Assembly: GCF_900104665.1 (NCBI RefSeq)
Contig: NZ_LT629967.1
Location: forward strand, 503,624 to 567,623
Direction of reading: 5' to 3'
DNA from: Traorella massiliensis
GTDB lineage: Bacteria; Bacillota_I; Bacilli_A; Erysipelotrichales; Erysipelotrichaceae
Length of the DNA: 64,000 nt
Shown here: one piece after another, positions 26,161-34,874 of the stretch
How the letters are laid out: each line of letters begins with the position of its first letter
How positions within the stretch are numbered: the stretch's first letter is position 1
The notes under the pieces: generated by a model
What the model was told of the DNA's origin: nothing
The model's input: the letters and a program-made list of their open reading frames with translations, nothing else
Database searches by the model: none
Made by a program: the position numbers and the translations under genes

Positions 26161-26187
26161 TAAGATGCGGGGAAAGGAAAGGCCGTA

Positions 26188-26595
26188 ATGAAAGGTATAA
26201 GTGAAGTTAGCAAGCTGACAGGTGTAAGTAGAAGGACACTACAGTATTACGATGATGAGGGGTTACTTTTAGTTGAAAGATCATTAAATAATCATCGTAT
26301 CTTTGACCAGCAGGATCTTGTAAGGATTTGGGAGATTTTAGTTTATAAGGAAATACAGTTTGAACTAAAAGAAATCAAAAATATTTTACATGTATCAAGT
26401 GATGAGCAAAAGGTGATTTTATTACAACGGAAGGAGGCTATAGAAAATAAAATCACAAAATTGAAAGAACAGATAAACCTGATTACGTGGATTCTTGATC
26501 ATGGTATGCCTGCCCCACCCACAGCAAATAGTGAGAAAACATATGTGGAAAGTATTATAGAGTTAAGAAGTTTAATAAGTAATGGGAAAAAATAG
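26188..26595 (+). CDS. MerR family regulator
   Basis: This 135-residue protein has an N-terminal winged HTH (ISEVSKLTGVSRRTLQYYDDEGLL, residues 4-27), then a second DNA-contact helix and a long coiled-coil (IENKITKLKEQINLI) for dimerisation. There is no effector domain beyond about 30 residues, as in short MerR proteins. The effector is unknown. The next gene is a frameshifted membrane protein about 90 bases downstream, which is the likely target. Confidence 0.9.
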   Translation: MKGISEVSKLTGVSRRTLQYYDDEGLLLVERSLNNHRIFDQQDLVRIWEILVYKEIQFELKEIKNILHVSSDEQKVILLQRKEAIENKITKLKEQINLITWILDHGMPAPPTANSEKTYVESIIELRSLISNGKK

Positions 26596-26686
26596 AATTG
26601 CTATGTTGTAGAAGCATGGAAAATAATGGGATAGAATCATCAAATTTTATTGAATAGTGATTGTTGATGTAAAGGGAGATGGTAGT

Positions 26687-27563
26687 ATGAAATTATTCGA
26701 TAAATTAAAAAATCTTACAAAAGCAGAAATAATTATGATCATATTCCTGATCTTAGGAATTCTGGTATCAGTTTTCGTATTAGAACCGGCATTTACAAAT
26801 GTTGACATGCATGCCGGAAGCATTATCTATCTCGATCAAAAAAGTAGTGATATTATTACATTAAGTGCTTCTACAACAGCTGCTTCGGCAGCTATATCCC
26901 TGATACCCACTGATGCAGGAGCACCTATTGCTGAACAGTTAATGGATTTTAATCTATATTTTCTAATTATTTTTGTGTGGAATATTTATAGAAAAATATT
27001 TACTTACGATATCGGGATACATTGTTTTCAATTTCTTGATCCCTATTGCCAGTGTTTGCGGTATAGGATATATTTTATTAAAAAGTCAAAGGGCTAAAAT
27101 GATTGGAGAAAAGCTTTGTGCCTTTAGCGTCGTTTTGATATTAGTGGTGCCTACGAGTGTACAGCTTTCTAAGCTGATCGATCAAACACATCAAATTTCG
27201 CTCCAGCAGAATATTGAAGATAGTGATTCACTGACGGAAGAAAGTGAGGGAATTGAAAATGAAGAAGGAGAAGGTAACTGGCTGGATAATCTGGGAAATA
27301 TGATTGGTGATGGAATTTCTTCATTAACGAGTGGTGTCAGCGATCTGGTAAATAAAGGAGAAGCTTTATTAAGCAATCTTCTTGAAACGGTGGCAGTCAT
27401 GATCATTACTTCATGTTTTATACCAATTCTGGTTTTTCTCATATTATACTGGGCTACTAAATTAATCTTAGGAGTAGAGATTCCATTACCTCAAAAAAGA
27501 CTAAAATTGAATAAAAAAGAAGAAAAAGAAAACGAAGTTGTGAATGAGTATATAGAAGCATAG
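26687..27563 (+). pseudogene. membrane protein gene with frameshift
   Basis: The ATG at 26687 follows AGGGAGATGG. The first frame gives about 97 residues (one TM helix, then an acidic extracellular part ending DFNLYFLIIFV), then runs on in what looks like nonsense. A second frame from about 26976 carries a natural continuation (GIFIEKYLLTISGYIVFNFL) with three further membrane helices, an acidic Glu/Ser-rich segment and a charged tail. A single-base change near 26970-26980 would restore one protein of about 290 residues. It is either a genuine inactivation, a sequencing error or a recoding event. I recognise no family. Confidence 0.7.
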
Positions 27564-27685
27564 TCTTATAAAAAACAATTTAAACAGGTCATCAGCAAAT
27601 ACGATGATCTGTTTTATTTTTTTGTGATTTACTACTATTTTGATGAATGGAAACCAGAAGATGTATATATCGTGGAAAAATATGG

Positions 27686-27714
27686 TTGCATTTATAACAA
27701 ATTGATAGTATGAT
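27686..27714 (+). promoter_or_regulatory. sigma-A promoter of leader-peptide/ABC operon
   Basis: TTGCAT (27686-27691), a 17-base spacer and TATGAT (27709-27714). A TGTAC-N5-GTACA inverted repeat (27724-27738) lies at the predicted start of the RNA. Confidence 0.75.
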
Positions 27715-27757
27715 GAAATAGGCTGTACATAAAGTACACAGGAAAGGAGGTAAATAC

Positions 27758-27859
27758 ATGTTCATGTTTAAAGATTCATTAGTGATGGAATTAAATTATG
27801 TAGATACTGAATTTTCAGGTGTATTTTTTCAATATGCGATTGAGGTCAAGACTCATTGA
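27758..27859 (+). CDS. 33-codon leader peptide before ABC exporter
   Basis: The ATG is preceded by a near-perfect AAAGGAGG at ideal distance. The peptide starts MFMFKDSLVMELNYVDTE and has no Cys, leader-protease site or signal sequence, which argues against a bacteriocin. It lies between a strong promoter and an intrinsic terminator, immediately before two ABC half-transporters, as BmrB does in the Bacillus subtilis bmrBCD operon. Within the ORF AGGTGTA (27817-27823) can pair with TGCACCT of the terminator 3' arm and so could act as antiterminator when a ribosome stalls earlier. Function is inferred from this layout. Confidence 0.7.
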   Translation: MFMFKDSLVMELNYVDTEFSGVFFQYAIEVKTH

Positions 27860-27881
27860 TTTTTTGATATCGTATAGATAG

Positions 27882-27906
27882 GGTGCACTTGTGTGCACCT
27901 TTTTTT
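27882..27906 (+). terminator. attenuator terminator before ABC exporter
   Basis: GGTGCAC and GTGCACC form a 7-bp stem with a 4-base loop followed by seven T residues. It lies 20 bases before the first ABC gene and after the leader ORF, so read-through must be regulated. Confidence 0.85.
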
Positions 27907-27926
27907 GTAGGTAAGTGGGGGATAAT

Positions 27927-29711
27927 ATGAAAGACTTAAAATTTATTATACGGTTTTCTAAACCACATCAGTTTAAGGTAGCAGCGCTTTTAATTGATGT
28001 TGTCATCTATGTCTCAGGACTTCTGGCAGCTCCATTAATTCTTTCTTATATGATTGATAATGTGATTCAGGGAATTCCATTAGAAGAAGGTCTGGTGTTG
28101 AATATTGTGAATGCTTTAGGTGGAATTGATCATCTGCGTTCGAATCTGTGGATTGGCGGATTACTGGTCATTACTGCATATGCACTTGTTGGTTTTGGAA
28201 TTCATCGCCGAGCTAGAAACTGTGGTATTTTATCGGAAACGTTTGCTGAGAATGCACGTAATGAACTTTATAATCATATGCAGAAGCTTCCGTTTCGTTA
28301 TCATAAGATGAAGGATAGCGGGGATCTGCTTCAGCGAAGTACTTCTGATATAGATACGATACGTAGATTTTTATCTGGACAGATTTCAGAATTATTATAT
28401 TCCATTATCATTATAGGATTAAGTGCTGCTGTTTTATTTTCAAGAAATATACCTTTAGCGTTAATTGCTTTATGTATGACACCATTAACGTTTCTTGTTA
28501 CTTATATTTTTTATAAGGTATCAAAGAAGGCTTTTCTTGAATGTGATGAAAGTGAAGCTAGAATGATGGCTGTTATTCAGGAAAACTTAAATGGTACACG
28601 AATTGTTAAGGCTTTTAATCAGGAAATTCACGAAATTGAAAAATTTGAAACTGCAAATGAAGAATTCAGAAATCTTCTTTATCGAATGATTCATGTCTTG
28701 GCTATCTATTGGTTTGTGAGTGATTTGATTGGTACGATTCAGATTTTTATCATGGTGCTTGCTGGCATTTTTATGGCAATGAATGGAGAAATCACGGTAG
28801 GAACATTTTCGGTTTTCATTTCTTATGAAAGTATGATTATCTGGCCAATTCGACAGTTGGGCCGTATTATTTCTGATATGGGTAAGATTAGCGTTTCTAT
28901 TGGCCGTATTCAAGAGGTATTAAATGAAGAATGTGAGGATTTAGAAAGTGGCATAAAGCCTGAAATTATCGGGGATATTGAGTTTTCTCATGTGAATTTC
29001 GCTTATGCGGATGCGACAGTTGCAACGCTGCATGATATTAGTTTTCGTATCAAAGCACATACCAAAGTGGCTATTATGGGACCCACAGGCAGTGGTAAAA
29101 GCTCGCTGATTCATTTGTTAAATCGGATTTATGATTATGATAGTGGAAGTATTACGATTGATGGCATCGACATTCGTGATATTAATAAATCCTGGTTAAG
29201 AAAAAATGTACAGATCGTTTTACAGGAACCGTTTTTATATTCTAAAACGATCAAGGATAATATTGGGGTAGCTGTGACATCTTCTTTTGAAGAAATTCGC
29301 AGTGTCGCAAAGACAGCAAGTATCGATCATGTTATTCAGGAATTTGACCAAGGATATGATACAGAAGTTGGTGAAAAAGGGGTGACGCTCTCAGGAGGGC
29401 AAAAACAGCGTGTAGCAATCGCAAGAACTTTGATTTTAAAGAGTCCTATCGTTGTTTTTGATGATTCTTTGAGTGCTTTGGATTCTAAAACAGATGCAGC
29501 GATTCAAAAAGCTCTTAATGAACTGGATTATCCGGTTACTACACTTATGATCACGCATCGTATCAATTCTGCTAAGAGTGCTGATCAGATTATTGTTTTA
29601 GATGAAGGCCGTGTCGTTCAGCAGGGAACCCATGATGAACTGATTCATCAAGAGGGCATTTATAAGCGAATTTATGAAATTCAAAATGAAGGGGGTGATT
29701 CTTTTGAGTAG
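27927..29711 (+). CDS. heterodimeric ABC multidrug exporter, first half
   Basis: The ATG at 27927 follows GGGGGATA. The 594-residue half-transporter has six membrane helices (about 20-300) and a C-terminal ATPase: Walker A GPTGSGKSS (about 381), signature LSGGQKQR (about 487) and Walker B VVFDDSLSALD. The catalytic Glu after Walker B is replaced by Asp, as in degenerate-site subunits such as BmrC. It overlaps the second half by 8 bases. Probably exports drugs or lipids. Confidence 0.9.
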   Translation: MKDLKFIIRFSKPHQFKVAALLIDVVIYVSGLLAAPLILSYMIDNVIQGIPLEEGLVLNIVNALGGIDHLRSNLWIGGLLVITAYALVGFGIHRRARNCGILSETFAENARNELYNHMQKLPFRYHKMKDSGDLLQRSTSDIDTIRRFLSGQISELLYSIIIIGLSAAVLFSRNIPLALIALCMTPLTFLVTYIFYKVSKKAFLECDESEARMMAVIQENLNGTRIVKAFNQEIHEIEKFETANEEFRNLLYRMIHVLAIYWFVSDLIGTIQIFIMVLAGIFMAMNGEITVGTFSVFISYESMIIWPIRQLGRIISDMGKISVSIGRIQEVLNEECEDLESGIKPEIIGDIEFSHVNFAYADATVATLHDISFRIKAHTKVAIMGPTGSGKSSLIHLLNRIYDYDSGSITIDGIDIRDINKSWLRKNVQIVLQEPFLYSKTIKDNIGVAVTSSFEEIRSVAKTASIDHVIQEFDQGYDTEVGEKGVTLSGGQKQRVAIARTLILKSPIVVFDDSLSALDSKTDAAIQKALNELDYPVTTLMITHRINSAKSADQIIVLDEGRVVQQGTHDELIHQEGIYKRIYEIQNEGGDSFE

Positions 29712-31539
29712 TATTTTAAAGGAGAAAGAATATACGTCTGAAAAATTTGATTTAGTTTTGTGGAAAAAACTATTTAAAATTTTATGGGAGCATAAAAGAC
29801 TGGTAATCTGGCTCATTATTTTTAATATTTTTATTGCAGCCAATGATGTCATATTTCCATTATTGAATCGAAGTGCTATTAATGATTTTGCTATCAATAA
29901 AGGAGAAAATGCAAATTTAACTGTTTTTTGTATTGTTTATATTGGTATGATTGCTTTTAAATCATTCTGTCTGTTTTCATTTTTTAAGTATGCAGGACAT
30001 GTGGAAAGTGATTTTGGAAAGAATCTCCGTAAAAAATGTTTTGATCATGTACAACAGTTATCTTTTCCGTATTTTGATCGTACAGCCAATGGATGGATCA
30101 TGGCAAGGATTTCTTCAGATTGCAGCAGAATTGCGGAAACATTGGCATGGAGCTTTGTCGATTTGATTTGGGGAGCTTTTTTGATCGTTGAATTGACGAT
30201 CGTTATGTTGATCATTGATTGGAAGATGGCACTTGCAGTATTGGCAATCGTACCTATCTTATTTGTTGTTTCTTTGTATTTTCAAAAAAGAATCTTGCGG
30301 GAACAAAGGGCGACTCGTAAAGCTAATTCTTTAGTAACAGCAGGATTTTCAGAAAGCATCAATGGTGCCAAAACTACGAAAACATTAGGTGTTGAAGAAA
30401 GAAACTTTGAAGAATTCATGGAAAAGACCCATTCTTTTAAATTACATTCTTTAAAAGCGGTTTATTTGAATTCTATCTTTCAGCCGATTGTCTTTTTATT
30501 GGCAGCTTTGGTCATTGCAATGCTGATGACGATTGGCGGACAGGAAGTTCTTTTACAAACGATTGAGTTTGGAACTCTTTCATTGTTTATCAACTATGCT
30601 GATTTATTCTTTGAACCACTTAAACAGATTGCTCGAATCATGAGTGAGGTTCAGGTAGCACAGGCAAATGGGGAACGTATTATCTCACTGATTGAAGAAC
30701 CGATAGAAATACAAGATCGTGAAGATGTTATTGAAAAATATGGAACCTTGTTGAATCCTAAGGTGGAAAACTATGAAAAACTATATGGTGATATTGATTT
30801 TAACCATGTTGATTTCTATTATAATGAAAATGAACCGGTCTTGCGTGATTTTGATTTACATGTGAAGCAGGGAAGCATGGTAGCTTTAGTAGGGGAAACA
30901 GGAAGTGGCAAGAGTACGATCGTGAATCTTTTATGTCGTTTCTATGAACCGAAAAAAGGTGAAATATGGATCGATGGTCATAATGTACAGGATCGTAGCA
31001 TTGGCTGGCTTCATTCGAATATCGGTTATGTCTTACAGACACCTTCACTTTTCTCTGGAACGATCTTAGATAATATTCGATTTGGAAAACCAGAGGCCAG
31101 TGAAGAGGAAGTGATTGCAGTTGCGAAGCTGATCCATGCTCATGAATTTATCATGAAGATGGAAAAAGGATACGATAGTCAAGTAGGTGAAGGTGGCGAT
31201 CTTCTTTCAACAGGAGAAAAACAATTGATTTCGTTTGCAAGAGCGTTACTTTCTGATCCGCGCATCGTAATTCTTGATGAGGCTACCAGCAGTATTGATA
31301 CAGAAAGTGAGAAGCTGATTCAAAATGCGATTGCAACTTTATTGAAAGACAGGACAAGCTTTGTAGTAGCACACCGTCTTTCTACGATCGTTGATGCAGA
31401 TATGATTTTAGTACTGGATCATGGTAAGATCATGGAAAAGGGAACGCATAGTGAATTGATGAAGCTAAAAGGGATGTATTATGAATTATTTACGTCACAG
31501 GCAATTGCACAGAAAACACAGTCAATCTTAAATGAGTGA
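29704..31539 (+). CDS. heterodimeric ABC multidrug exporter, second half
   Basis: A TTG at 29704 (after GGGGGTGATT) is the best-spaced start; an ATG at 29674 lies inside the first half-gene. The product of about 611 residues has six membrane helices and an ATPase with Walker A GETGSGKST, a normal Walker B with catalytic Glu (VILDEATSSID) and a degenerate signature LSTGE in place of LSGGQ. The degenerate signature here faces the degenerate Walker B of the first half, giving one inactive and one active ATP site, as in BmrCD-type exporters. Confidence 0.9.
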   Translation: MSSILKEKEYTSEKFDLVLWKKLFKILWEHKRLVIWLIIFNIFIAANDVIFPLLNRSAINDFAINKGENANLTVFCIVYIGMIAFKSFCLFSFFKYAGHVESDFGKNLRKKCFDHVQQLSFPYFDRTANGWIMARISSDCSRIAETLAWSFVDLIWGAFLIVELTIVMLIIDWKMALAVLAIVPILFVVSLYFQKRILREQRATRKANSLVTAGFSESINGAKTTKTLGVEERNFEEFMEKTHSFKLHSLKAVYLNSIFQPIVFLLAALVIAMLMTIGGQEVLLQTIEFGTLSLFINYADLFFEPLKQIARIMSEVQVAQANGERIISLIEEPIEIQDREDVIEKYGTLLNPKVENYEKLYGDIDFNHVDFYYNENEPVLRDFDLHVKQGSMVALVGETGSGKSTIVNLLCRFYEPKKGEIWIDGHNVQDRSIGWLHSNIGYVLQTPSLFSGTILDNIRFGKPEASEEEVIAVAKLIHAHEFIMKMEKGYDSQVGEGGDLLSTGEKQLISFARALLSDPRIVILDEATSSIDTESEKLIQNAIATLLKDRTSFVVAHRLSTIVDADMILVLDHGKIMEKGTHSELMKLKGMYYELFTSQAIAQKTQSILNE

Positions 31540-31546
31540 GGGAATT

Positions 31547-32041
31547 ATGGAAGTAAATTTAAAATTATATACGAATGAATATGAGAAAGAATTAATTGCT
31601 GATATCATAGCTTTCTGGAAAACACACAACTGCGAACCAACAGAAGGTGATGCTTTGGAAGACTTGAAACATTGGACCAGTATTGGACATCTATTATTTC
31701 TTATTTATGTGGATGGTCTTATGTGTGGATTTGTTCATTTAGGAAGTCGTGGGTCGGGTATTGATTGGTTGGAGGATATTTTTGTAAGAGAAGAATATCG
31801 TGGTCAAGGTATTGGTTCACAAGCCATTGAATGGATATGGGAATATATTCGAAAACAAGGATTTGAAACGCTTTATTTAGAGGTTGTTCCTGCTAATATT
31901 GAAGCACTTCGTTTATATCATAAATTAGGGTTTACTAATCTAAATACATTGACACTGAATCGTTCGATAAAAAAGAAAGAAGTTATGGGTGAAGAAACGA
32001 TACAAGGTTTTACTTTTAAAACGTATCGGCCAAATAAGTAA
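31547..32041 (+). CDS. GNAT-family N-acetyltransferase
   Basis: The ATG at 31547 is chosen for GTGAGGG five bases upstream; it lies seven bases after the ABC stop. The 164-residue protein carries the acetyl-CoA loop EYRGQGIGSQAIE (about 83-95) and the C-terminal NIEALRLYHKLGF (about 122), both typical of GNAT enzymes. The substrate is unknown. Its position suggests co-transcription with the exporter. Confidence 0.85.
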   Translation: MEVNLKLYTNEYEKELIADIIAFWKTHNCEPTEGDALEDLKHWTSIGHLLFLIYVDGLMCGFVHLGSRGSGIDWLEDIFVREEYRGQGIGSQAIEWIWEYIRKQGFETLYLEVVPANIEALRLYHKLGFTNLNTLTLNRSIKKKEVMGEETIQGFTFKTYRPNK

Positions 32042-32063
32042 ATATGATAATAATTATGGTAGA

Positions 32064-32094
32064 AAAGATGAACCAGAATGGTTTGTCTTTTTTT
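32064..32094 (+). terminator. terminator of ABC/GNAT operon
   Basis: AAGATGAACCA and TGGTTTGTCTT form an imperfect stem followed by T residues. Confidence 0.65.
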
Positions 32095-32213
32095 GTAGAA
32101 TTTTAATAATTTTTTGGAAAAAAGAAGATTGAACTATTATAGTGATACAAGCTTGAATGCGAATTTAGAAAATGCTATTATTAATAAGGAAAACTTATTA
32201 ATGGGGGTGTAAG

Positions 32214-33101
32214 ATGAATACCTTTCAATTATCCTGTTTTTTAGCGGTAGCAGAAACTTTAAATTTTGCCAGAGCTGCTGAACAGTTACATGTAACCCAG
32301 CCGGCAGTCACTCAGCAGATTCGTTCGCTTGAAAGTGATTTAAATGTAAAACTGTTTAAACGGACGACACGTACGGTCAAGCTGACAGAAGAGGGGAAAA
32401 TATTTATTCATGATGCAAAGCAGATCGTGGCACTTTCTCAGCGTGCCATAAAAAGATTTGAAGATCCCCGTGATGAGCATCTTCAATTTCTTGCAATCGG
32501 CTGTTATAGCTATGTTCATTTATTTCTTTTGCCTGATATCTTAAAAAAATTAGTAGAACTTCATCCAGGGCTTCATCCACGTCTGCAGGTTGTTCCGTTT
32601 GCACATTTATATCGACTGTTAGAAGAAGATGATGTTGACGCAATTATTGGCTTTAAAGGATCTTCTTCAAAAAGAATACGTGCTAATTATCGTGAGATTG
32701 CGAAAGTATCTATTGTCTGTGCAGCTCCTTGTGATCATCCGATTGCCAAAAAGAAGATGGTTACGATGGATGATTTAAAAAAAGAAAAACTCGTGTTGTT
32801 AGATCCTGCTAAAGCCCAGCATGATGTTGCCCGTATTCAAGGGGAGCTGATGGATGGCAGGACGCCTTCGGACTTCTATTTTTGTGAGAGTGCAGAAACG
32901 GTGACAATTTTAGTTCAGGCAGGATTAGGAATATCGATTTTACCTGATTTATTTTTACCGCCAGATATGAATGTGCAGCGTATTCCTATCAGGGGTATCA
33001 AAGATGTTTCTTTTGGTATCTATTATAAATCAGTGCAAGGAAATCCTTCTTTGAGAGATTTTATGTCACTTATGAAGGAATGCAAAATAAAGCGTACATA
33101 G
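32214..33101 (+). CDS. LysR family transcriptional regulator
   Basis: This 295-residue protein has the LysR N-terminal HTH (FQLSCFLAVAETLNFARAAE, then VTQPAVTQQIRSLE, about residues 3-40) and a two-lobed co-inducer domain. Near the C-terminus QAGLGISILPDLFLP is a standard LysR run. LysR genes usually face their target; here the upstream gene is in the same direction, so the regulated gene is not evident. Confidence 0.93.
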   Translation: MNTFQLSCFLAVAETLNFARAAEQLHVTQPAVTQQIRSLESDLNVKLFKRTTRTVKLTEEGKIFIHDAKQIVALSQRAIKRFEDPRDEHLQFLAIGCYSYVHLFLLPDILKKLVELHPGLHPRLQVVPFAHLYRLLEEDDVDAIIGFKGSSSKRIRANYREIAKVSIVCAAPCDHPIAKKKMVTMDDLKKEKLVLLDPAKAQHDVARIQGELMDGRTPSDFYFCESAETVTILVQAGLGISILPDLFLPPDMNVQRIPIRGIKDVSFGIYYKSVQGNPSLRDFMSLMKECKIKRT

Positions 33102-33170
33102 AAATAAAATATTTTAATTGGTTTAGGCATTCTATTAGGCATTTATCATATTCTTCCATATAATAAAAGT

Positions 33171-34010
33171 ATGGACAAGATTGAAATAAGAAAAGATGAA
33201 TATTTAAAAGAATATACGACACTTCATATAGGAGGAAAATGTAAAAAGATCTTCTTTCCCAAAAATGAAGAAGAAGTAAAAAAAATCTTAGCGGTTTATC
33301 AGCCGATCATTTTAGGAAATGGCAGCAATGTATTGATCAGTGATGAGCGTGAATTTGAAACAGCTATGATTCTGACACAAATGAATCATATTGAATGTCA
33401 TAAAGATATGATTATTGCTGATGCAGGTGCGAAACTTATGGATGTCTGCCTGTTTGCTTATCAAAAAGGTTTAAGTGGGCTGGAATTTGCTTATGGAATA
33501 CCAGGGAGCACTGGCGGAGCAATATTGATGAATGCTGGAGCTTATGGCGGGGAAATCAGTGATGTCGTTGAACGTGTAAAAACGATCAAAAAGGAATATT
33601 CTAAAGAAGAATGTGCATTTAAATATCGTCACTCTATCTTTTCTGATAATGATGAATGCATCACGATGGCAGTTTTTCGGCTGAAAAAAGGCGATCCGGA
33701 AATGATTCGTATGAAAATGAAAGAATTGATTGCGAAAAGGATCGAAAAGCAGCCGCTTGATCAATATAGTGCGGGTTCAACATTTAAAAGAGGTCCGGAT
33801 TTTTATGCAAGCCAGCTTATTAATGACTGCAATTTAAAAGGTTATCGTGTAGGTGATGCGGCAGTATCAGAAAAACATGCGGGATTTCTGATCAATCGTG
33901 GACATGCCAGCTTTCATGATTTTTTAACGCTGATCCAGAAAGTACAAAAAATTGTTTATGAAAAAACATCTAAGAAGTTAGAGTGTGAAATTAAAATTAT
34001 TGAATCGTGA
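33171..34010 (+). CDS. murB: UDP-N-acetylenolpyruvoylglucosamine reductase
   Basis: This 279-residue flavoenzyme makes UDP-MurNAc for peptidoglycan. The FAD part shows YTTLHIGGKCKKIFFPKNEEE (about 15-35) and LGNGSNVLISD (about 47), and the substrate domain has the catalytic Ser in SAGSTFKRG (about 203) and the EKHAGFLINRGHASFHDF stretch, as in type II MurB. There is no ribosome site upstream, and a TATAAT lies only seven bases before the ATG, so the mRNA may be leaderless. Confidence 0.95.
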   Translation: MDKIEIRKDEYLKEYTTLHIGGKCKKIFFPKNEEEVKKILAVYQPIILGNGSNVLISDEREFETAMILTQMNHIECHKDMIIADAGAKLMDVCLFAYQKGLSGLEFAYGIPGSTGGAILMNAGAYGGEISDVVERVKTIKKEYSKEECAFKYRHSIFSDNDECITMAVFRLKKGDPEMIRMKMKELIAKRIEKQPLDQYSAGSTFKRGPDFYASQLINDCNLKGYRVGDAAVSEKHAGFLINRGHASFHDFLTLIQKVQKIVYEKTSKKLECEIKIIES

Positions 34011-34048
34011 TATTTTTAAGTTTTTGATATAATTTGAGAGGTGATGTA

Positions 34049-34465
34049 ATGATAGCAGTTAGTAAATGTCTTTTGGGTGAGAACTGTCGATATGATGGCG
34101 GTCATTGTAAGGATGAGAAAATTATGGCTTATCTAAAGGATAAAGAGTTTGTAGCTATTTGTCCGGAATGTCTTGGTGGTTTGCCGATTCCCCGTGAGCC
34201 TAGTGAGATCATTGATGGTAAAGTATATTCAAAGTCACTAAAGAGCGTTGACGAAGCTTTTCATCTTGGCGCTGAAAAAGCTCTTCAGATCATAAAGGAG
34301 CATGGATGCAGGGCAGCAATCTTAAAAGAGAATTCTCCTAGCTGTGGTATTCATTGGGTTTATGATGGCACTTTTAGCGGAAAAAAGATTGCCGGAAAAG
34401 GAATTTGTACACAGCTATTGGAAGAAAATGGAATCAGATGTTTTTCTAGTGAAGAAATTGAATAA
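34049..34465 (+). CDS. DUF523 family protein
   Basis: The ATG at 34049 follows GAGAGGTGATG. The 138-residue protein carries DUF523 marks: SKCLLGENCRYDGGHC (about 4-19), ICPECLGGLPIPREP (about 38-52) and LKENSPSCG. The Cys-rich pattern suggests metal or 2-thiouracil-type chemistry; relatives are called desulfidases of the TudS group. The role here is not proven. Confidence 0.85.
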   Translation: MIAVSKCLLGENCRYDGGHCKDEKIMAYLKDKEFVAICPECLGGLPIPREPSEIIDGKVYSKSLKSVDEAFHLGAEKALQIIKEHGCRAAILKENSPSCGIHWVYDGTFSGKKIAGKGICTQLLEENGIRCFSSEEIE

Positions 34466-34546
34466 GAAAATGAGAAAATATGCTTGTAACTGTTTGCAAT
34501 TTGGGTTAAAATACAAATGATGATTATTTAGGAGGAAATGTAAAAT

Positions 34547-34813
34547 ATGAAACAAATTACTGTTCAAGTTATTGATCCAGTTGGATTACATGCACGTCCT
34601 GCAACAGTGGCTGTAAGCGCTGCAAGTAAATTTAAATGTGAGGTTAGCGTAGCTTTTAAAGGCCGTGAAGTAAACATGAAATCTATTATGGGTGTTATGT
34701 CACTGGGTATTCCTACGCAGTCTGAAATTACGATCACTTTCAATGGTGAAGATGAAGAAGCTGCTATGACAGCTATCGAAGATATTCTGCGTGCTCAGAA
34801 AATCATCGCATAA
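34547..34813 (+). CDS. ptsH: phosphocarrier protein HPr
   Basis: This 88-residue protein carries phosphate from enzyme I to sugar PTS enzymes II. The active His is in GLHARPAT (about residue 15) and the regulatory Ser in NMKSIMGVMSLG (about 46), the target of HPr kinase and the basis of CcpA-dependent catabolite repression. AGGAGG precedes the ATG. It is monocistronic, with a terminator behind; enzyme I is not in the window. Confidence 0.97.
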   Translation: MKQITVQVIDPVGLHARPATVAVSAASKFKCEVSVAFKGREVNMKSIMGVMSLGIPTQSEITITFNGEDEEAAMTAIEDILRAQKIIA

Positions 34814-34828
34814 TTAAAGAAGATCAAT

Positions 34829-34855
34829 AAAAACATATCGATTCGATATGTTTTT
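34829..34855 (+). terminator. terminator after ptsH
   Basis: AAACATATCG and CGATATGTTT pair around ATT, followed by T residues. Confidence 0.85.
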
Positions 34856-34874
34856 ATTTTAATGAGGTTATAAA

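Noticed and set aside
27758-27859. 33-codon ORF as a bacteriocin precursor
   Set aside because: No double-glycine leader, no Cys/Ser/Thr-rich core and no modification enzyme nearby; the terminator and exporter layout fits a leader peptide better.
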